Source of the DNA: Dulcicalothrix desertica PCC 7102
Lineage (GTDB): Bacteria; Cyanobacteriota; Cyanobacteriia; Cyanobacteriales; Nostocaceae
Direction: 5' to 3'
DNA: 64,000 nt
Assembly (NCBI RefSeq): GCF_003991905.1
Contig: NZ_RSCL01000003.1
Span: 215,092-279,091 of the forward strand
This document shows, piece by piece, positions 45,253-52,979 of the stretch. The number at the start of each line of letters is the position of its first letter. Within the stretch, counting starts at the first letter, position 1. Both the position numbers and the translations under genes were made by a program. The notes under the pieces were generated by a model. The model saw only the letters and a list, made by a program, of their open reading frames with translations. It had not been told where the DNA came from and did not search any database.

Positions 45253-45831
45253 CTAGTAGGTAGGTGGTAAGATATCGCAAACATTAACTACTAAATCAGG
45301 GAAATGTAACGGTGAAATTGTTTTATCTTCACTCAAAACAATTTTGCTTTTGTAACCTTCCTGTGTTGGTTGCCGATAAACATATAATTCACGGTCAATT
45401 ACATCTAGTACCCAATAATCAGCAATATTCGCTTTTGCATAAGCTTTACCCTTGGTCTCACAGTCAAACTTTAAGCTACTATCTGCAACTTCGATAATCA
45501 AATAAACTTCTTCGGGTGTAGGATGGTGGTCAGCGTAATCTAAAGGGTCTATTTTGACTACAGCTATATCAGGTTCTGGTTCGGAATTTTTGCTTAAAGC
45601 TACTGGGTCTTGGACAGATATCCACGCACGATCCCCTAAACGCCTTTGCAGTAATTTGTCAATTCTTCCAACCGCACACGTGTGTGCTGTTCCCTTTGCG
45701 CTCTTCCAAATAACTTTGCCTTCAAGAAGCTCTACTCGTTCTGAATTGTCTATAATACCAGTCTCAGCCATGCGATGGTATTCCTTGACTGTCCACAAAC
45801 GAAGGTTAAAGGTTGTTTCTATACTTTGCAT
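45253..45831 (-). CDS. Uma2-family (DUF820) endonuclease-like protein
   Basis: A 192-aa member of the Uma2 family, which is massively expanded in cyanobacteria. Visible core: LRLWTVKEYHRMAETGII, then EPEPDIAVVKID (Asp), VYLIIEVADSSLKFD (Glu) and KGKAYAKANIADYWVLDVI (Lys/Asp), the PD-(D/E)XK-like fold. The cellular role is unknown. Monocistronic with the small acidic gene. Confidence 0.88.
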   Translation of the reverse strand: MQSIETTFNLRLWTVKEYHRMAETGIIDNSERVELLEGKVIWKSAKGTAHTCAVGRIDKLLQRRLGDRAWISVQDPVALSKNSEPEPDIAVVKIDPLDYADHHPTPEEVYLIIEVADSSLKFDCETKGKAYAKANIADYWVLDVIDRELYVYRQPTQEGYKSKIVLSEDKTISPLHFPDLVVNVCDILPPTY

Positions 45832-46039
45832 GGCTCAAAAATATCCTCAACAGACAAAGCGTTATTTATATGATACACAACTTGGAGCTATTGGCTGTTC
45901 CCGGCGCCTTATGCTGCTCTTACCTAGCGTGTAGCATTATTAAAATGTTTTTTAAACAACATATATTGCTTTTATCGTTATATTGATATAGATTATCAAT
46001 TAATTGTCACTAAGTAGCACCAAAAGGTATTGTACAGTT

Positions 46040-47020
46040 ATGCAAGTGAAAGTGGTAAAAGCTATTGCTCCGCATTTAGCGTTATTAGGGTTAACGATAG
46101 GCGCCTTTGGATGTAGCCAAGAAACAGCAACAAATACTCCTAGTAGTCCAGACGCAGTAGCAACACCTGCTGCAAATACTACTCAGAGTGCTGGAAATGC
46201 GATAAAAGTAGCCTTCCCCAGTCGTTCAGATTCAACAGACTTACAGAATAAAGCGAATGCTGTCGCTGCATATTTATCAAAAGAAATTGGCAGCCCAGTA
46301 GAAGCAGTTGTAGGAGATGACTCTGCTGCTGTAGAAGCATTGCGTGCAAATCAAGCAGATGTTGCATTTTTGAGTAGCCGTCCAGCAATAAAAGCAGAAC
46401 AACTTGCAGGCGCCAATTTATATTTAGCAGAAGTTCGCCCAAGCTATTCAGGCAAGCAAACCTATAACTCCGTATTTATCGTTCCAAAAGATAGTCCTCT
46501 ACAAAGCAAAGGTTCAGCAAAAGAAACTCTGCAACAACTCAAAGGTAAAAAAATGGCGTTTACTTCGCCAACCTCCGGTTCAGGGTTTATCTTCCCTGTT
46601 AGCGAATTAGTAAAACAAGGATTTGTGCCCAACCGAGACAAACTCGATGGTTTCTTTGGACAAGTCAGTTACGGTGGTAACTATAGTAAAGCACTACAAG
46701 CAGTCTTACGGGGACAAGCAGAAGTTGCAGCAGTCTCAGAATATGCGCTCCAACCACCTTACATTACAGCCGAAGAAGGTAAAAAGCTGCGAGTTCTCCA
46801 TGCAATACCCAACGTACCTGCACATGGAATAGCAATAGATGATGACGTTCCAGCAGAAAAGCGCGATAAAATCGTAAATGCGTTATTGAAATTAAATCAA
46901 AAAGAAAACAACAAACTTTTAAGCGGCTTATACAACTCCACCGAACTTGTTAAAGTTGACCACAAAACACATTTACAAGGAATGCGCGAAGCACTCAAGA
47001 CAGTAGCCATTGACCCATAG
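46040..47020 (+). CDS. PhnD-like phosphate/phosphonate-binding lipoprotein
   Basis: A 326-aa periplasmic binding protein. N-terminal lipoprotein signal ALLGLTIGAFGCSQ with Cys after AFG; the mature protein begins with a Ser/Thr/Ala linker. The fold is visible as IKVAFPSRSDSTDLQNKA, VEALRANQADVAFLSSRPA, and MAFTSPTSGSGFIFPVSELV, typical of PhnD-type binding proteins for phosphonate, phosphite or phosphate. No permease or ATPase genes are adjacent, so the transporter is elsewhere or it is a sensor. Start ATG 46040 is chosen; the upstream frame to 46004 adds 12 atypical residues. Confidence 0.82.
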   Translation: MQVKVVKAIAPHLALLGLTIGAFGCSQETATNTPSSPDAVATPAANTTQSAGNAIKVAFPSRSDSTDLQNKANAVAAYLSKEIGSPVEAVVGDDSAAVEALRANQADVAFLSSRPAIKAEQLAGANLYLAEVRPSYSGKQTYNSVFIVPKDSPLQSKGSAKETLQQLKGKKMAFTSPTSGSGFIFPVSELVKQGFVPNRDKLDGFFGQVSYGGNYSKALQAVLRGQAEVAAVSEYALQPPYITAEEGKKLRVLHAIPNVPAHGIAIDDDVPAEKRDKIVNALLKLNQKENNKLLSGLYNSTELVKVDHKTHLQGMREALKTVAIDP

Positions 47021-47032
47021 AGTCACAATTAT

Positions 47033-47151
47033 AATCCCCCCAACCCCCGCGCGGAAGGGGGGCTAAGAATAGCCTTTTATTCTCCTCTTATTAAGGAGTT
47101 TAAAAATAGACTCTTATTCCCCCCTTCCGCGCGGGGGGCTAGGGGGGATTT
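47033..47151. repeat. C-tract inverted repeat, copy 4
   Basis: AATCCCCCCAACCCCCGCGC ... GCGCGGGGGGCTAGGGGGGA. The inner part (CTCCTCTTATTAAGGAGTTT) is a third small hairpin. Confidence 0.8.
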
Positions 47152-47429
47152 CCTAATGATATGCTTTAATTCAATACCTTTAAAATATCCTTTAAAATGA
47201 ATTCAAAGCATCTCACAAAATAAAATAGCAAACAAGCATTTCGCACAAAATTACTAATATGTCTTGCTAGCATACCCTTTTGGGTATTAATTAAGATCGT
47301 GGAATATTACCCGATGTCCAGGCGGCACACTTAATTGTCGTAATTGAAGTGTTACCATTTTAATAGTATTTTATATTTGACTTAGTAGCTCTATTATTAC
47401 ATATAATCCAACGTAAGCTTTAATTTTGG

Positions 47430-47500
47430 GTAATATCCATTACCAGTAACTTCAACCGCACGGTTTCTTTATCAACGTTCCTCTTGCTAAAAATGATTAC
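47430..47500 (-). pseudogene. Fossil fragment of ahcY (C-terminal end)
   Basis: Minus-strand reading VDKETVRLKLLVMDIT aligns with the C-terminus of AhcY at 54701-54840. About 200 bp to the left (47295-47315) GATGTCCAGG matches the ahcY 3' tail region. Too short and broken for a gene. Confidence 0.55.
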
Positions 47501-47669
47501 TATTCTTTGCTATCAGCGCTTGGGCAGTGTTTGTCCTTGCATGTTTAAATAATATTTGGCGCCCATACCATAAATTTGGTATTGTTAGCACAATTTTACC
47601 TGATGCATGAGACTGCACGGAAACAGTTTATAATAGGGTACAGTAAAATTGGAAGCCAAGTTATCATAT

Positions 47670-47909
47670 ATGTTAAAAAAAACAGTTACTATAGATGATT
47701 CTGTATCAATTCGCTTACCAGAAGAAATAATTAAAGCCTTGGGCTTAAATCCTGGTAGTGAAGTAGAGTTAGAAGTAGTCGGCAATACTTTAGTTATCCG
47801 CCCAGAAACAGAAAGAAAGCGCTCTACACAATTTCTAGAAACGTTTCAGTCTGTCCTTGAGAAAAGAAAGTCAGCATATGAGGAATTGGCAAAAGGAGAA
47901 TCATCATAA
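47670..47909 (+). CDS. AbrB/MazE-type antitoxin
   Basis: A 79-aa SpoVT/AbrB-fold antitoxin: MLKKTVTIDDSVSIRLPEEI then IKALGLNPGSEVELEVVGNT, the swapped-hairpin DNA-binding fold, followed by a charged tail that wraps the toxin. Start ATG 47670 (GGAAG upstream); a TTG at 47649 is possible. Directly upstream (2 bp gap) of a Doc toxin gene, so they form a type II module. Confidence 0.85.
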   Translation: MLKKTVTIDDSVSIRLPEEIIKALGLNPGSEVELEVVGNTLVIRPETERKRSTQFLETFQSVLEKRKSAYEELAKGESS

Positions 47910-47911
47910 AA

Positions 47912-48295
47912 ATGAATTTTCCAGATAAATTTGATGTGATAGCCGTTCATGCTCAATTAATCGCTGTTACAGGAGGTAGTCAAGGACTACGAGACGAAGG
48001 CACCCTAGAATCAGCACTTGCGGCACCCTTAAATAGACTATATTATGAGCAAGCAAGTTTAATTATTTGTGCTGCGACTTATGCTTTCCACCTTACCCAA
48101 GCTCATGCATTCATTGACGGGAATAAAAGAATCGCAGCAGCTATTACAGAAACGTTTTTAGAAACGAATGGGGCACAATTAGACATGAGTAATGAGGAAA
48201 TCGTCACTCTATTTTTGGATATTGCTGCCGGACGTATGAGCCGCGATGATATAGAAATTTTATTTTTACAAAAAGTTTTTTTGAAGGACGAGTAG
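47912..48295 (+). CDS. doc: Doc-type Fic toxin
   Basis: A 127-aa Doc (death-on-curing) toxin. The catalytic motif HAFIDGNKRIAA (H-x-F-x-D-G-N-K-R) is intact. Other conserved parts: LIAVTGGSQGLRDEGTLESA, LNRLYYEQASLI. Doc proteins phosphorylate elongation factor Tu. Paired with the AbrB-type antitoxin before it. Flanked on both sides by decayed ahcY-like sequence. Confidence 0.9.
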   Translation: MNFPDKFDVIAVHAQLIAVTGGSQGLRDEGTLESALAAPLNRLYYEQASLIICAATYAFHLTQAHAFIDGNKRIAAAITETFLETNGAQLDMSNEEIVTLFLDIAAGRMSRDDIEILFLQKVFLKDE

Positions 48296-48685
48296 TAAAG
48301 TTGGTTGACAATTGTATTTTTAATGTGCCAAGCTTAAGCTTAATCTTAATATTTATTTTAGGTTCTCTGCATTATTAGTAACTTCAAGCGCACGGTTTGC
48401 TTATCAGCATCAGCATTTTAGGAATGATTATTATTGCTCACTATCAGCACTTAGAATATGTTTGTCCTTTTATATTTAAGCATGTGTAATGGCTAGAGTG
48501 TAAATTAGGAATTTAACCATTTCTGAATTCATCTAATGCTCAGTTTGAAAGAAAAATTTCGAGTGAAAATACCGATATGCAAATAATCAGTATATACACT
48601 CAGCCCTCTATAGGTTTTAATTACTAATATAGAAAATTAAATATGCTTTGTTTCAACCTTAGTAAGTTTCAATATCAAAAATTAA
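48296..48685. other. Spacer without a gene
   Basis: Holds the second ahcY fossil (48360-48480) and AT-rich sequence with TAAATTAGGAATTTAAC (near 48501), also found near 54391. No coding frame. Confidence 0.45.
48360..48430 (-). pseudogene. Fossil fragment of ahcY (C-terminal end), second copy
   Basis: Minus-strand reading DADKQTVRLKLLIMQ matches AhcY near its end, and the surrounding ~110 bp are an imperfect direct repeat of 47440-47550, so the AbrB/Doc module sits between two related fossils. Confidence 0.5.
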
Positions 48686-49045
48686 ATGAACAATAATACT
48701 GACCCTAATTATCAGAGCGAATATTCACCTTGGAATCCTTTTCTACCAACTAAGAGAGACATAGAAAGAAGTGAAGAATTATCCAAAAAAGAACCTTGGG
48801 TAGCTGGAGTTTTGAGCTTTCTTCTCCTACCCGCCGCAATGATTTATTTGAACCGAGGAGTAAACAATCTCAAAATTGTAGGATACGTATTTGTCATTGC
48901 CTTTGCCGTTGGACTTACAACATATAATAGCAAAAATGAGAAAGAGCTTGATGCAATAGGTAACTTGATAGGAGTATGTGGTCAAATAGCAGCAACTGCA
49001 GAAAACATAAGGGCAGTTACTCTCGCGCGTAAACGAGTATCTTAA
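48686..49045 (+). CDS. Hypothetical membrane protein (119 aa)
   Basis: Not recognised. Two membrane helices (WVAGVLSFLLLPAAMIYLNR, IVGYVFVIAFAVGLTTYN), a hydrophilic N-terminus (PNYQSEYSPWNPFLPTKRDI) and a basic tail (ARKRVS). ATG start; no clear SD. No GGCGCC. Confidence 0.6.
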   Translation: MNNNTDPNYQSEYSPWNPFLPTKRDIERSEELSKKEPWVAGVLSFLLLPAAMIYLNRGVNNLKIVGYVFVIAFAVGLTTYNSKNEKELDAIGNLIGVCGQIAATAENIRAVTLARKRVS

Positions 49046-49168
49046 TGCATTTGCCCTTTTACTTTACCTGTTAATCCATACGTCCCTAAATAAACCCGTC
49101 ACGTAAGCTGTGCTGTACTTACATTATAGCCTTTTACAAAATGGCAGCAGTCGAAACTCAACAAACAG

Positions 49169-49351
49169 TCACAATATATAAGGCGCCTCTTCTAAATACA
49201 TTTCTATTACTTCTTCTCCGTCACCAATGGCTTCTTCACGAGTTTTTCCGTGGGTACAAGGCATAACGACGCGCTCGTTAAACTCTGGGATAGTAACTAG
49301 AAAAAGCTCATCTTCATCACTCCACTGAATAATCATACTATATTGATTCAT
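49169..49351 (-). CDS. HicB-type antitoxin
   Basis: A 60-aa HicB half: QYSMIIQWSDEDELFLVTIP followed by EFNERVVMPCTHGKTREEAI, the HicB RNase-H-like partner fold. HicB usually pairs with the dsRNA-binding toxin HicA; no HicA frame is seen adjacent, so it is an orphan. A 3'-adjacent GGCGCC is inside the coding end (near 49185). Confidence 0.8.
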   Translation of the reverse strand: MNQYSMIIQWSDEDELFLVTIPEFNERVVMPCTHGKTREEAIGDGEEVIEMYLEEAPYIL

Positions 49352-49378
49352 AAATCTTCTCTAAGTTCAGGCAGGGAA

Positions 49379-49540
49379 TCATCGTGACTCAAAAGCATCA
49401 GCTTGAAAGATTTTTAATGCTTGACCTAGTTCGTGTATTGCCATCTCTTCTTTTAATTGTGCTTTTTTCTCTGCTATTTTTGCAATTCTTGCAGCAGAAA
49501 AATCTTGAGTAAGACGTGAAAATTTATGATGTCCTGCCAT
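49379..49540 (-). pseudogene. N-terminal fragment of an XRE-type antitoxin
   Basis: A 53-codon frame (ATG 49540): MAGHHKFSRLTQDFSAARIA then EEMAIHELGQAL, which is the typical beginning of HTH antitoxins (FSxLTxDFxxERxA ... EMALxELRQAL). It stops before the helix-turn-helix. Likely a remnant. Confidence 0.55.
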
Positions 49541-49600
49541 ATTAAGCCTAACTCTCTTTAATACAACTAGAAAAAATACCTTCGCGCAGACAGCTTGAGA

Positions 49601-49891
49601 TTACATGACATAAATTAGCTCTTTCTTTACAGACTCACGGATTTGAGGCTTTAAGGTTTTCCAGGTTACTAAATCTACCCTACTTCCCAGTTGTTCCTCC
49701 AAGTAAAACTTTATATCCATGTAACGGTCAAAAGTTATAGGTGGTTCTAAATCAATTAATATATCGATATCGCTATCTGTAGTTGCTTCATCCCTAGCAG
49801 CAGAACCGAATACAGCTAGAGAGTGAACGCCTAAGCTTTTCAAATTTGCTTTTATGCTGACTAATATATCGATTACTTGGTCGCACGGCAT
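49601..49891 (-). CDS. MNT-type nucleotidyltransferase (antitoxin-like)
   Basis: A 96-aa minimal nucleotidyltransferase. GSAARDEATTDSDIDILIDL carries the GSxARxxxxxxSDxDxxv signature with two catalytic Asp. In MNT-HEPN modules this protein AMPylates and silences the HEPN RNase; no HEPN gene is adjacent, so it is an orphan. Start MPCDQVID at 49891 is preferred over the longer frame to 49960. A decayed second copy is at ~51725-51890. Confidence 0.82.
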   Translation of the reverse strand: MPCDQVIDILVSIKANLKSLGVHSLAVFGSAARDEATTDSDIDILIDLEPPITFDRYMDIKFYLEEQLGSRVDLVTWKTLKPQIRESVKKELIYVM

Positions 49892-49972
49892 AAAGTTTAT
49901 CGATAATCTTACGCGCTTCGTCAATGTTACCACAATACATAAGGGAGAATGTGGCGCCACAAGTCGCGCATA

Positions 49973-50332
49973 TTATAAACCGAGTCCCAAGTGTAATTTT
50001 AGCGCAGCATCAACTAAAACCATCAACTCTTCGCTTAAGCTACCTACAACCTCACCAGTTATACGTTCTTTAGAAATTGTCCGCACTTGTTGCGCTTGTA
50101 CTTTAGAAGGTCTGGATAAATTGCTATCTTCTGAGGAAATCAAAACTTCAAATGGATAAACGCGCGTTACGTTAGAAGTAAGCGGCAAAATTGTTACTGT
50201 GGTGGAAGTACGATTATTTGCATTATTGCTTACTATCAAGACCGGACGACGTTTACCCATTTCTGAACCCACCACAGGACTAAGGTCGGCGTAAAAAATA
50301 TCACCACGTTTCATCTGCCAATCCATCCGCAA
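49973..50332 (-). CDS. mazF: MazF-type toxin, copy A
   Basis: A 119-aa PemK/MazF endoribonuclease. RGDIFYADLSPVVGSEMGKR and RPVLIVSNNANNRTSTTVTI are the MazF core; the remaining loop and helix are present. It cleaves mRNA. The start lies inside the end of the mazE gene (32-bp overlap), so they are coupled. Paired with the ribbon-helix-helix antitoxin at 50301-50525. Nearly identical copy B is at 51963. Confidence 0.88.
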   Translation of the reverse strand: MRMDWQMKRGDIFYADLSPVVGSEMGKRRPVLIVSNNANNRTSTTVTILPLTSNVTRVYPFEVLISSEDSNLSRPSKVQAQQVRTISKERITGEVVGSLSEELMVLVDAALKLHLGLGL

Positions 50333-50525
50333 CTGTCACATCCCAAGCACTGTCAACCTCAGCAGAAGCTAATCGTAATCGCTCTTCTAGTTCCCGGTTT
50401 CGCAGTAACTCCAATGCTTCCTCAATTACTTGAGAACGGGACTTACATCCTTTGCTCAGTTTATAGTTTTCAATAAACTCTACTAAAGATGGTGGCAAGG
50501 ATATAGATAATTTCTCTACGTTCAT
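50301..50525 (-). CDS. Ribbon-helix-helix antitoxin, copy A
   Basis: A 74-aa antitoxin: VEKLSISLPPSLVEFIENYK, then GCKSRSQVIEEALELLRNRE, the RHH DNA-binding fold, and an acidic C-terminus that binds MazF. Promoter at 50526-50560. Overlaps mazF A. Confidence 0.85.
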   Translation of the reverse strand: MNVEKLSISLPPSLVEFIENYKLSKGCKSRSQVIEEALELLRNRELEERLRLASAEVDSAWDVTVADGLADETW

Positions 50526-50627
50526 ATTCCTACTATTGGTAGTAAAACTTTTCCTACCAACATAGTAGCTTAGTTTTTGACCCTGAAGTCAAAATAGGTT
50601 AGCTAGTATATCAACTTCAGCTTAAGA

Positions 50628-50700
50628 ATTGGAAGCTCATCTACTACGGCACTATGCTATTCTCCTACAGTGAGGTTAGCCAAGCGACCTTAACGTAGTA
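50628..50700 (-). pseudogene. Fossil internal fragment of ahcY
   Basis: Minus-strand reading VVLR*GRLANLTVGE resembles [17 protein letters not shown] of AhcY; the next bases (GTGCCGTAGTAGATGAGCTT) resemble the codons of SAVMDMSF. It lies in the correct order relative to the fossil at 48360. Confidence 0.5.
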
Positions 50701-50744
50701 CAACTGAAGATAAATGTATATAATAATGAATATTTGAAACCCAT

Positions 50745-51163
50745 ATGCCAAGAAAAGATATCTACCATGATACAGTCAAAGTAGCTTTACAAAAAGCAGG
50801 CTGAACAGTTACCCGTGAGCAGTTTCCTCTTAAAATAGGTAATAAGCGTTTATCTATTGATTTAGGAGCAGAACGTTTAATTAGTGTGGAAAGAGGAATT
50901 AAAAAATTCTGGTTGAAGTCAAGAGTTTTGTTGGTGAATCAGATGTTAAAGATTTAGAGCAAGCTCTAGGGCAATATGTTTTATATCGTCAAGTTTTAAA
51001 TGAGATGGGTGATAATAGAGAATTATATCTAGCCGTAACTGCAACAATTTTTAATAGTGTATTTAATATAGAGTTAGGACAAGTACTATTAAGGAATAAA
51101 ATTATCAAATTAGTTGTATTCGATGACATAACGGAGGAAATAGTTCAATGGATACCAGATTGA
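50745..51163 (+). pseudogene. xisH: xisH-like gene, disrupted
   Basis: A fdxN-element excision controlling factor (XisH) family gene. The frame reads MPRKDIYHDTVKVALQKAG, then TGA where Trp is expected (nt 50802-50804), then TREQFPLKIGNKRLSIDLGA. After ERGIKK an A is missing from a poly-A run (near 50907), and the frame resumes as ILVEVKSFVGESDVKDLEQA and ends VQWIPD. Two inactivating changes in an otherwise complete gene. Overlaps the intact xisI by 16 bp. Confidence 0.85.
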
Positions 51164-51486
51164 AGTACCAAGAGATAATCAAAAAAATATTAATAGAAAA
51201 CGCCGAATATCGCGCATCAATACCAGATTGCTATGATTCTCAAGTTTTATTTGACGATGAGCGAGGGCGTTATTTAGTTTTAGATATTGGTTGGGATAAA
51301 GATAGTTACTTACACACCACTCCTATACATATTGATTTAATTGGTAATAAAGTTTGGATTCAATATGATGATACGGAGGAAGGTGTTGCTAATGATTTAC
51401 TAGCAGCAGGAATTCCAAAAAACGATATTGTACTTGGTTTCCGCAATCCTAGAGTCAGGGAATATACAGGTTTTGCAACGAAATAG
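51148..51486 (+). CDS. xisI: XisI-family protein
   Basis: A 112-aa XisI protein: YQEIIKKILIENAEYRASIP, then ERGRYLVLDIGWDKDSYLHT and DLIGNKVWIQYDDTEEGVAN. XisI, with XisH, is required for excision of the fdxN element in Anabaena heterocysts, though most cyanobacterial copies are in accessory regions. Here the xisH partner is broken, so XisI is alone unless other copies complement. Confidence 0.92.
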   Translation: MDTRLKYQEIIKKILIENAEYRASIPDCYDSQVLFDDERGRYLVLDIGWDKDSYLHTTPIHIDLIGNKVWIQYDDTEEGVANDLLAAGIPKNDIVLGFRNPRVREYTGFATK

Positions 51487-51584
51487 TGTTTAGTATAAGT
51501 ATTGTGTGGCGCCCTTCAAAATGGAAGGGTGAAAAATTATTCAAACAAGCTTTTGAAGCAGACATGACACTAACTATATTAATC

Positions 51585-51665
51585 TTATGCACTCTTTAAC
51601 AAGTTTACTAGAGTAGCCAGTTCAATTTTGCCGTCTTTATAAATTCCTTCAATGGTTTGTAGCAT
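51585..51665 (-). pseudogene. Start of an AF2212-type antitoxin, truncated
   Basis: A 26-codon frame MLQTIEGIYKDGKIELATLV ends at a stop. TIEGIYKxGKIEL is the typical beginning of AF2212/PG0164-family antitoxins. The rest is missing. Confidence 0.5.
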
Positions 51666-51724
51666 TATTGTTAAACTCCTGTCTAAATTGCAGGCTTATT
51701 ATATTTTAGGCTATTAACCAATAT

Positions 51725-51890
51725 CTCAAAGTAAAATTTTATATTTATGTATTAGTCAAAAGTTACCTGTAACTGCATCATTGCTAGCAACAGAACTAAA
51801 TACAGCTAGAGAATAAACACAATCGCTATTCAAATTTGCTTTTATGCTGACTAAACATATCGAGTACTTAATCGCGCGGCATAAAGTTTA
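51725..51890 (-). pseudogene. Decayed copy of the MNT gene
   Basis: Sequence matches parts of 49695-49870 (e.g. AACAGAACTAAATACAGCTA versus AGCAGAACCGAATACAGCTA) with a ~60-bp deletion and stops. It forms the left end of duplicated unit B. Confidence 0.65.
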
Positions 51891-51961
51891 TCGATAATCA
51901 TATGCACTTCGTCAATGTTACCACAATTTATAAGGGAGAAGCGGCGCCACAAGTCGCGCAT
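51857..51961 (-). other. Short conserved frame after mazF in both duplicated units
   Basis: In copy B an ATG one base from the mazF stop opens ~34 codons (MRDLWRRFSLINCGNIDEVH ... IIDKLYA). In copy A (49870-49971) the same reading needs one frameshift (MRDLWRH ... CGNIDEARKIIDKLYAVRP). It may be a former third gene of the module. Confidence 0.35.
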
Positions 51962-51962
51962 A

Positions 51963-52316
51963 TTATAAACCGAGTCCTAAGTGTAATTTTAACGCGGCAT
52001 CAATTGATGACATCAACTCTTCACTTAAACTACCCACAACGTCGCTGGTTAAACGTTCTTTAGAAATTGTTCGCACTTGTTGCGCTTGTGCTTTAGATGG
52101 TCTAGATAAATTGCTATCCTCTGGCATAATCAAAACTTCAAATGGATAAACGCGCGTTACGTTGGAAGTAAGCGGCAAAATCGTTACTGTGGTGGAAGTA
52201 CGATTATTTGCATTATTGCTTACTATTAAGACCGGACGACGTTTACCCATTTCTGAACCTACCACAGGACTAAGGTCGGCGTAAAAAATATCACCACGTT
52301 TCATCTGCCAATCCAT
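51963..52316 (-). CDS. mazF: MazF-type toxin, copy B
   Basis: A 117-aa paralogue of the toxin at 49973 with only about ten differences (for example IMPEDSNLSRPSKAQ versus ISSEDSNLSRPSKVQ). All core residues are retained. Overlaps its antitoxin by 26 bp. The near identity to copy A suggests a recent segmental duplication. Confidence 0.88.
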   Translation of the reverse strand: MDWQMKRGDIFYADLSPVVGSEMGKRRPVLIVSNNANNRTSTTVTILPLTSNVTRVYPFEVLIMPEDSNLSRPSKAQAQQVRTISKERLTSDVVGSLSEELMSSIDAALKLHLGLGL

Positions 52317-52515
52317 CCGCGACTGTCACATCCCAAGCACTGTCAACCTCAGCAGAAGCTAGTCGGTAAGCTTCTTCTAGTTCCCGGTTTCGCAGTAATT
52401 CCAATGCTTCCTCAATTACTTGAGAACGAGATTTACATCCTTTGTTCAGTTTGTAGTTTTCAATAAACTCCACTAAGGATGGTGGCAAGGAAATAGATAA
52501 TTTCTCTACGTTCAT
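52291..52515 (-). CDS. Ribbon-helix-helix antitoxin, copy B
   Basis: A 74-aa paralogue of copy A, differing by NKGCKSRS for SKGCKSRS and EEAYRLASAEV for EERLRLASAEV. Same coupling to MazF. Upstream region is also duplicated to about 52590. Confidence 0.85.
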   Translation of the reverse strand: MNVEKLSISLPPSLVEFIENYKLNKGCKSRSQVIEEALELLRNRELEEAYRLASAEVDSAWDVTVADGLADETW

Positions 52516-52979
52516 GTTCTTACCATTGGTAGTAAAACTCTTCCTACCAATATATTAGCTTAGTTTTTGACCCTGAAGCCAAAATGCTTTAGGTCAAAAA
52601 TAATGATGTGGGAAACTGTCTTCACATCCGCACTTGCGGCATAAAAACTCAGCTTCTCCCTAAAATACCAATTTCTAAGTAGCTAAATATACACAACTAG
52701 GCAGTGATATAACTGAAATTTTATAAATAGTGTTGCTGATGTCTTTAAATTGGGAATCTTGAAATTAGAGCAACTTTTTCAAATTTGAGTTTGCTAGCCA
52801 TGACACAGCAAAATGTTTTGGAGCTTGTGAACTAGAGTGATGCTGTAGTACATAAATATATGCTGGCTATATATTTTTTCATGGTTATAATTGACACAAT
52901 TATTTCTAGGCATTTAAGTTTTTCTCTTAATGCCTGAAAGCTAATGTACTTATATTTCAATTATATATTAGGGTTTAAA
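52516..52979. other. AT-rich spacer
   Basis: The right end of duplicated unit B (to ~52590), then AT-rich sequence without recognisable genes, RNAs or repeats. The nuclease gene promoter is expected near 52850-52930. Confidence 0.4.

Larger units (their letters stand above)
47021..47669. other. Spacer with C-tract repeat and a decayed ahcY 3' end
   Basis: Contains C-tract inverted repeat copy 4 (47033-47151, with CCGCGCGG in each arm) and, at ~47295-47500, sequence that reads on the minus strand as NVDKETVRLKLLVMDIT, resembling the AhcY ending ([18 protein letters not shown]). One GGCGCC near 47558. Confidence 0.6.

Noticed and set aside
49870-49960. Upstream extension of the MNT protein (MAPHSPLCIVV...)
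   Set aside because: The extension reads through the remnant frame after mazF; MPCDQVID is the natural beginning.
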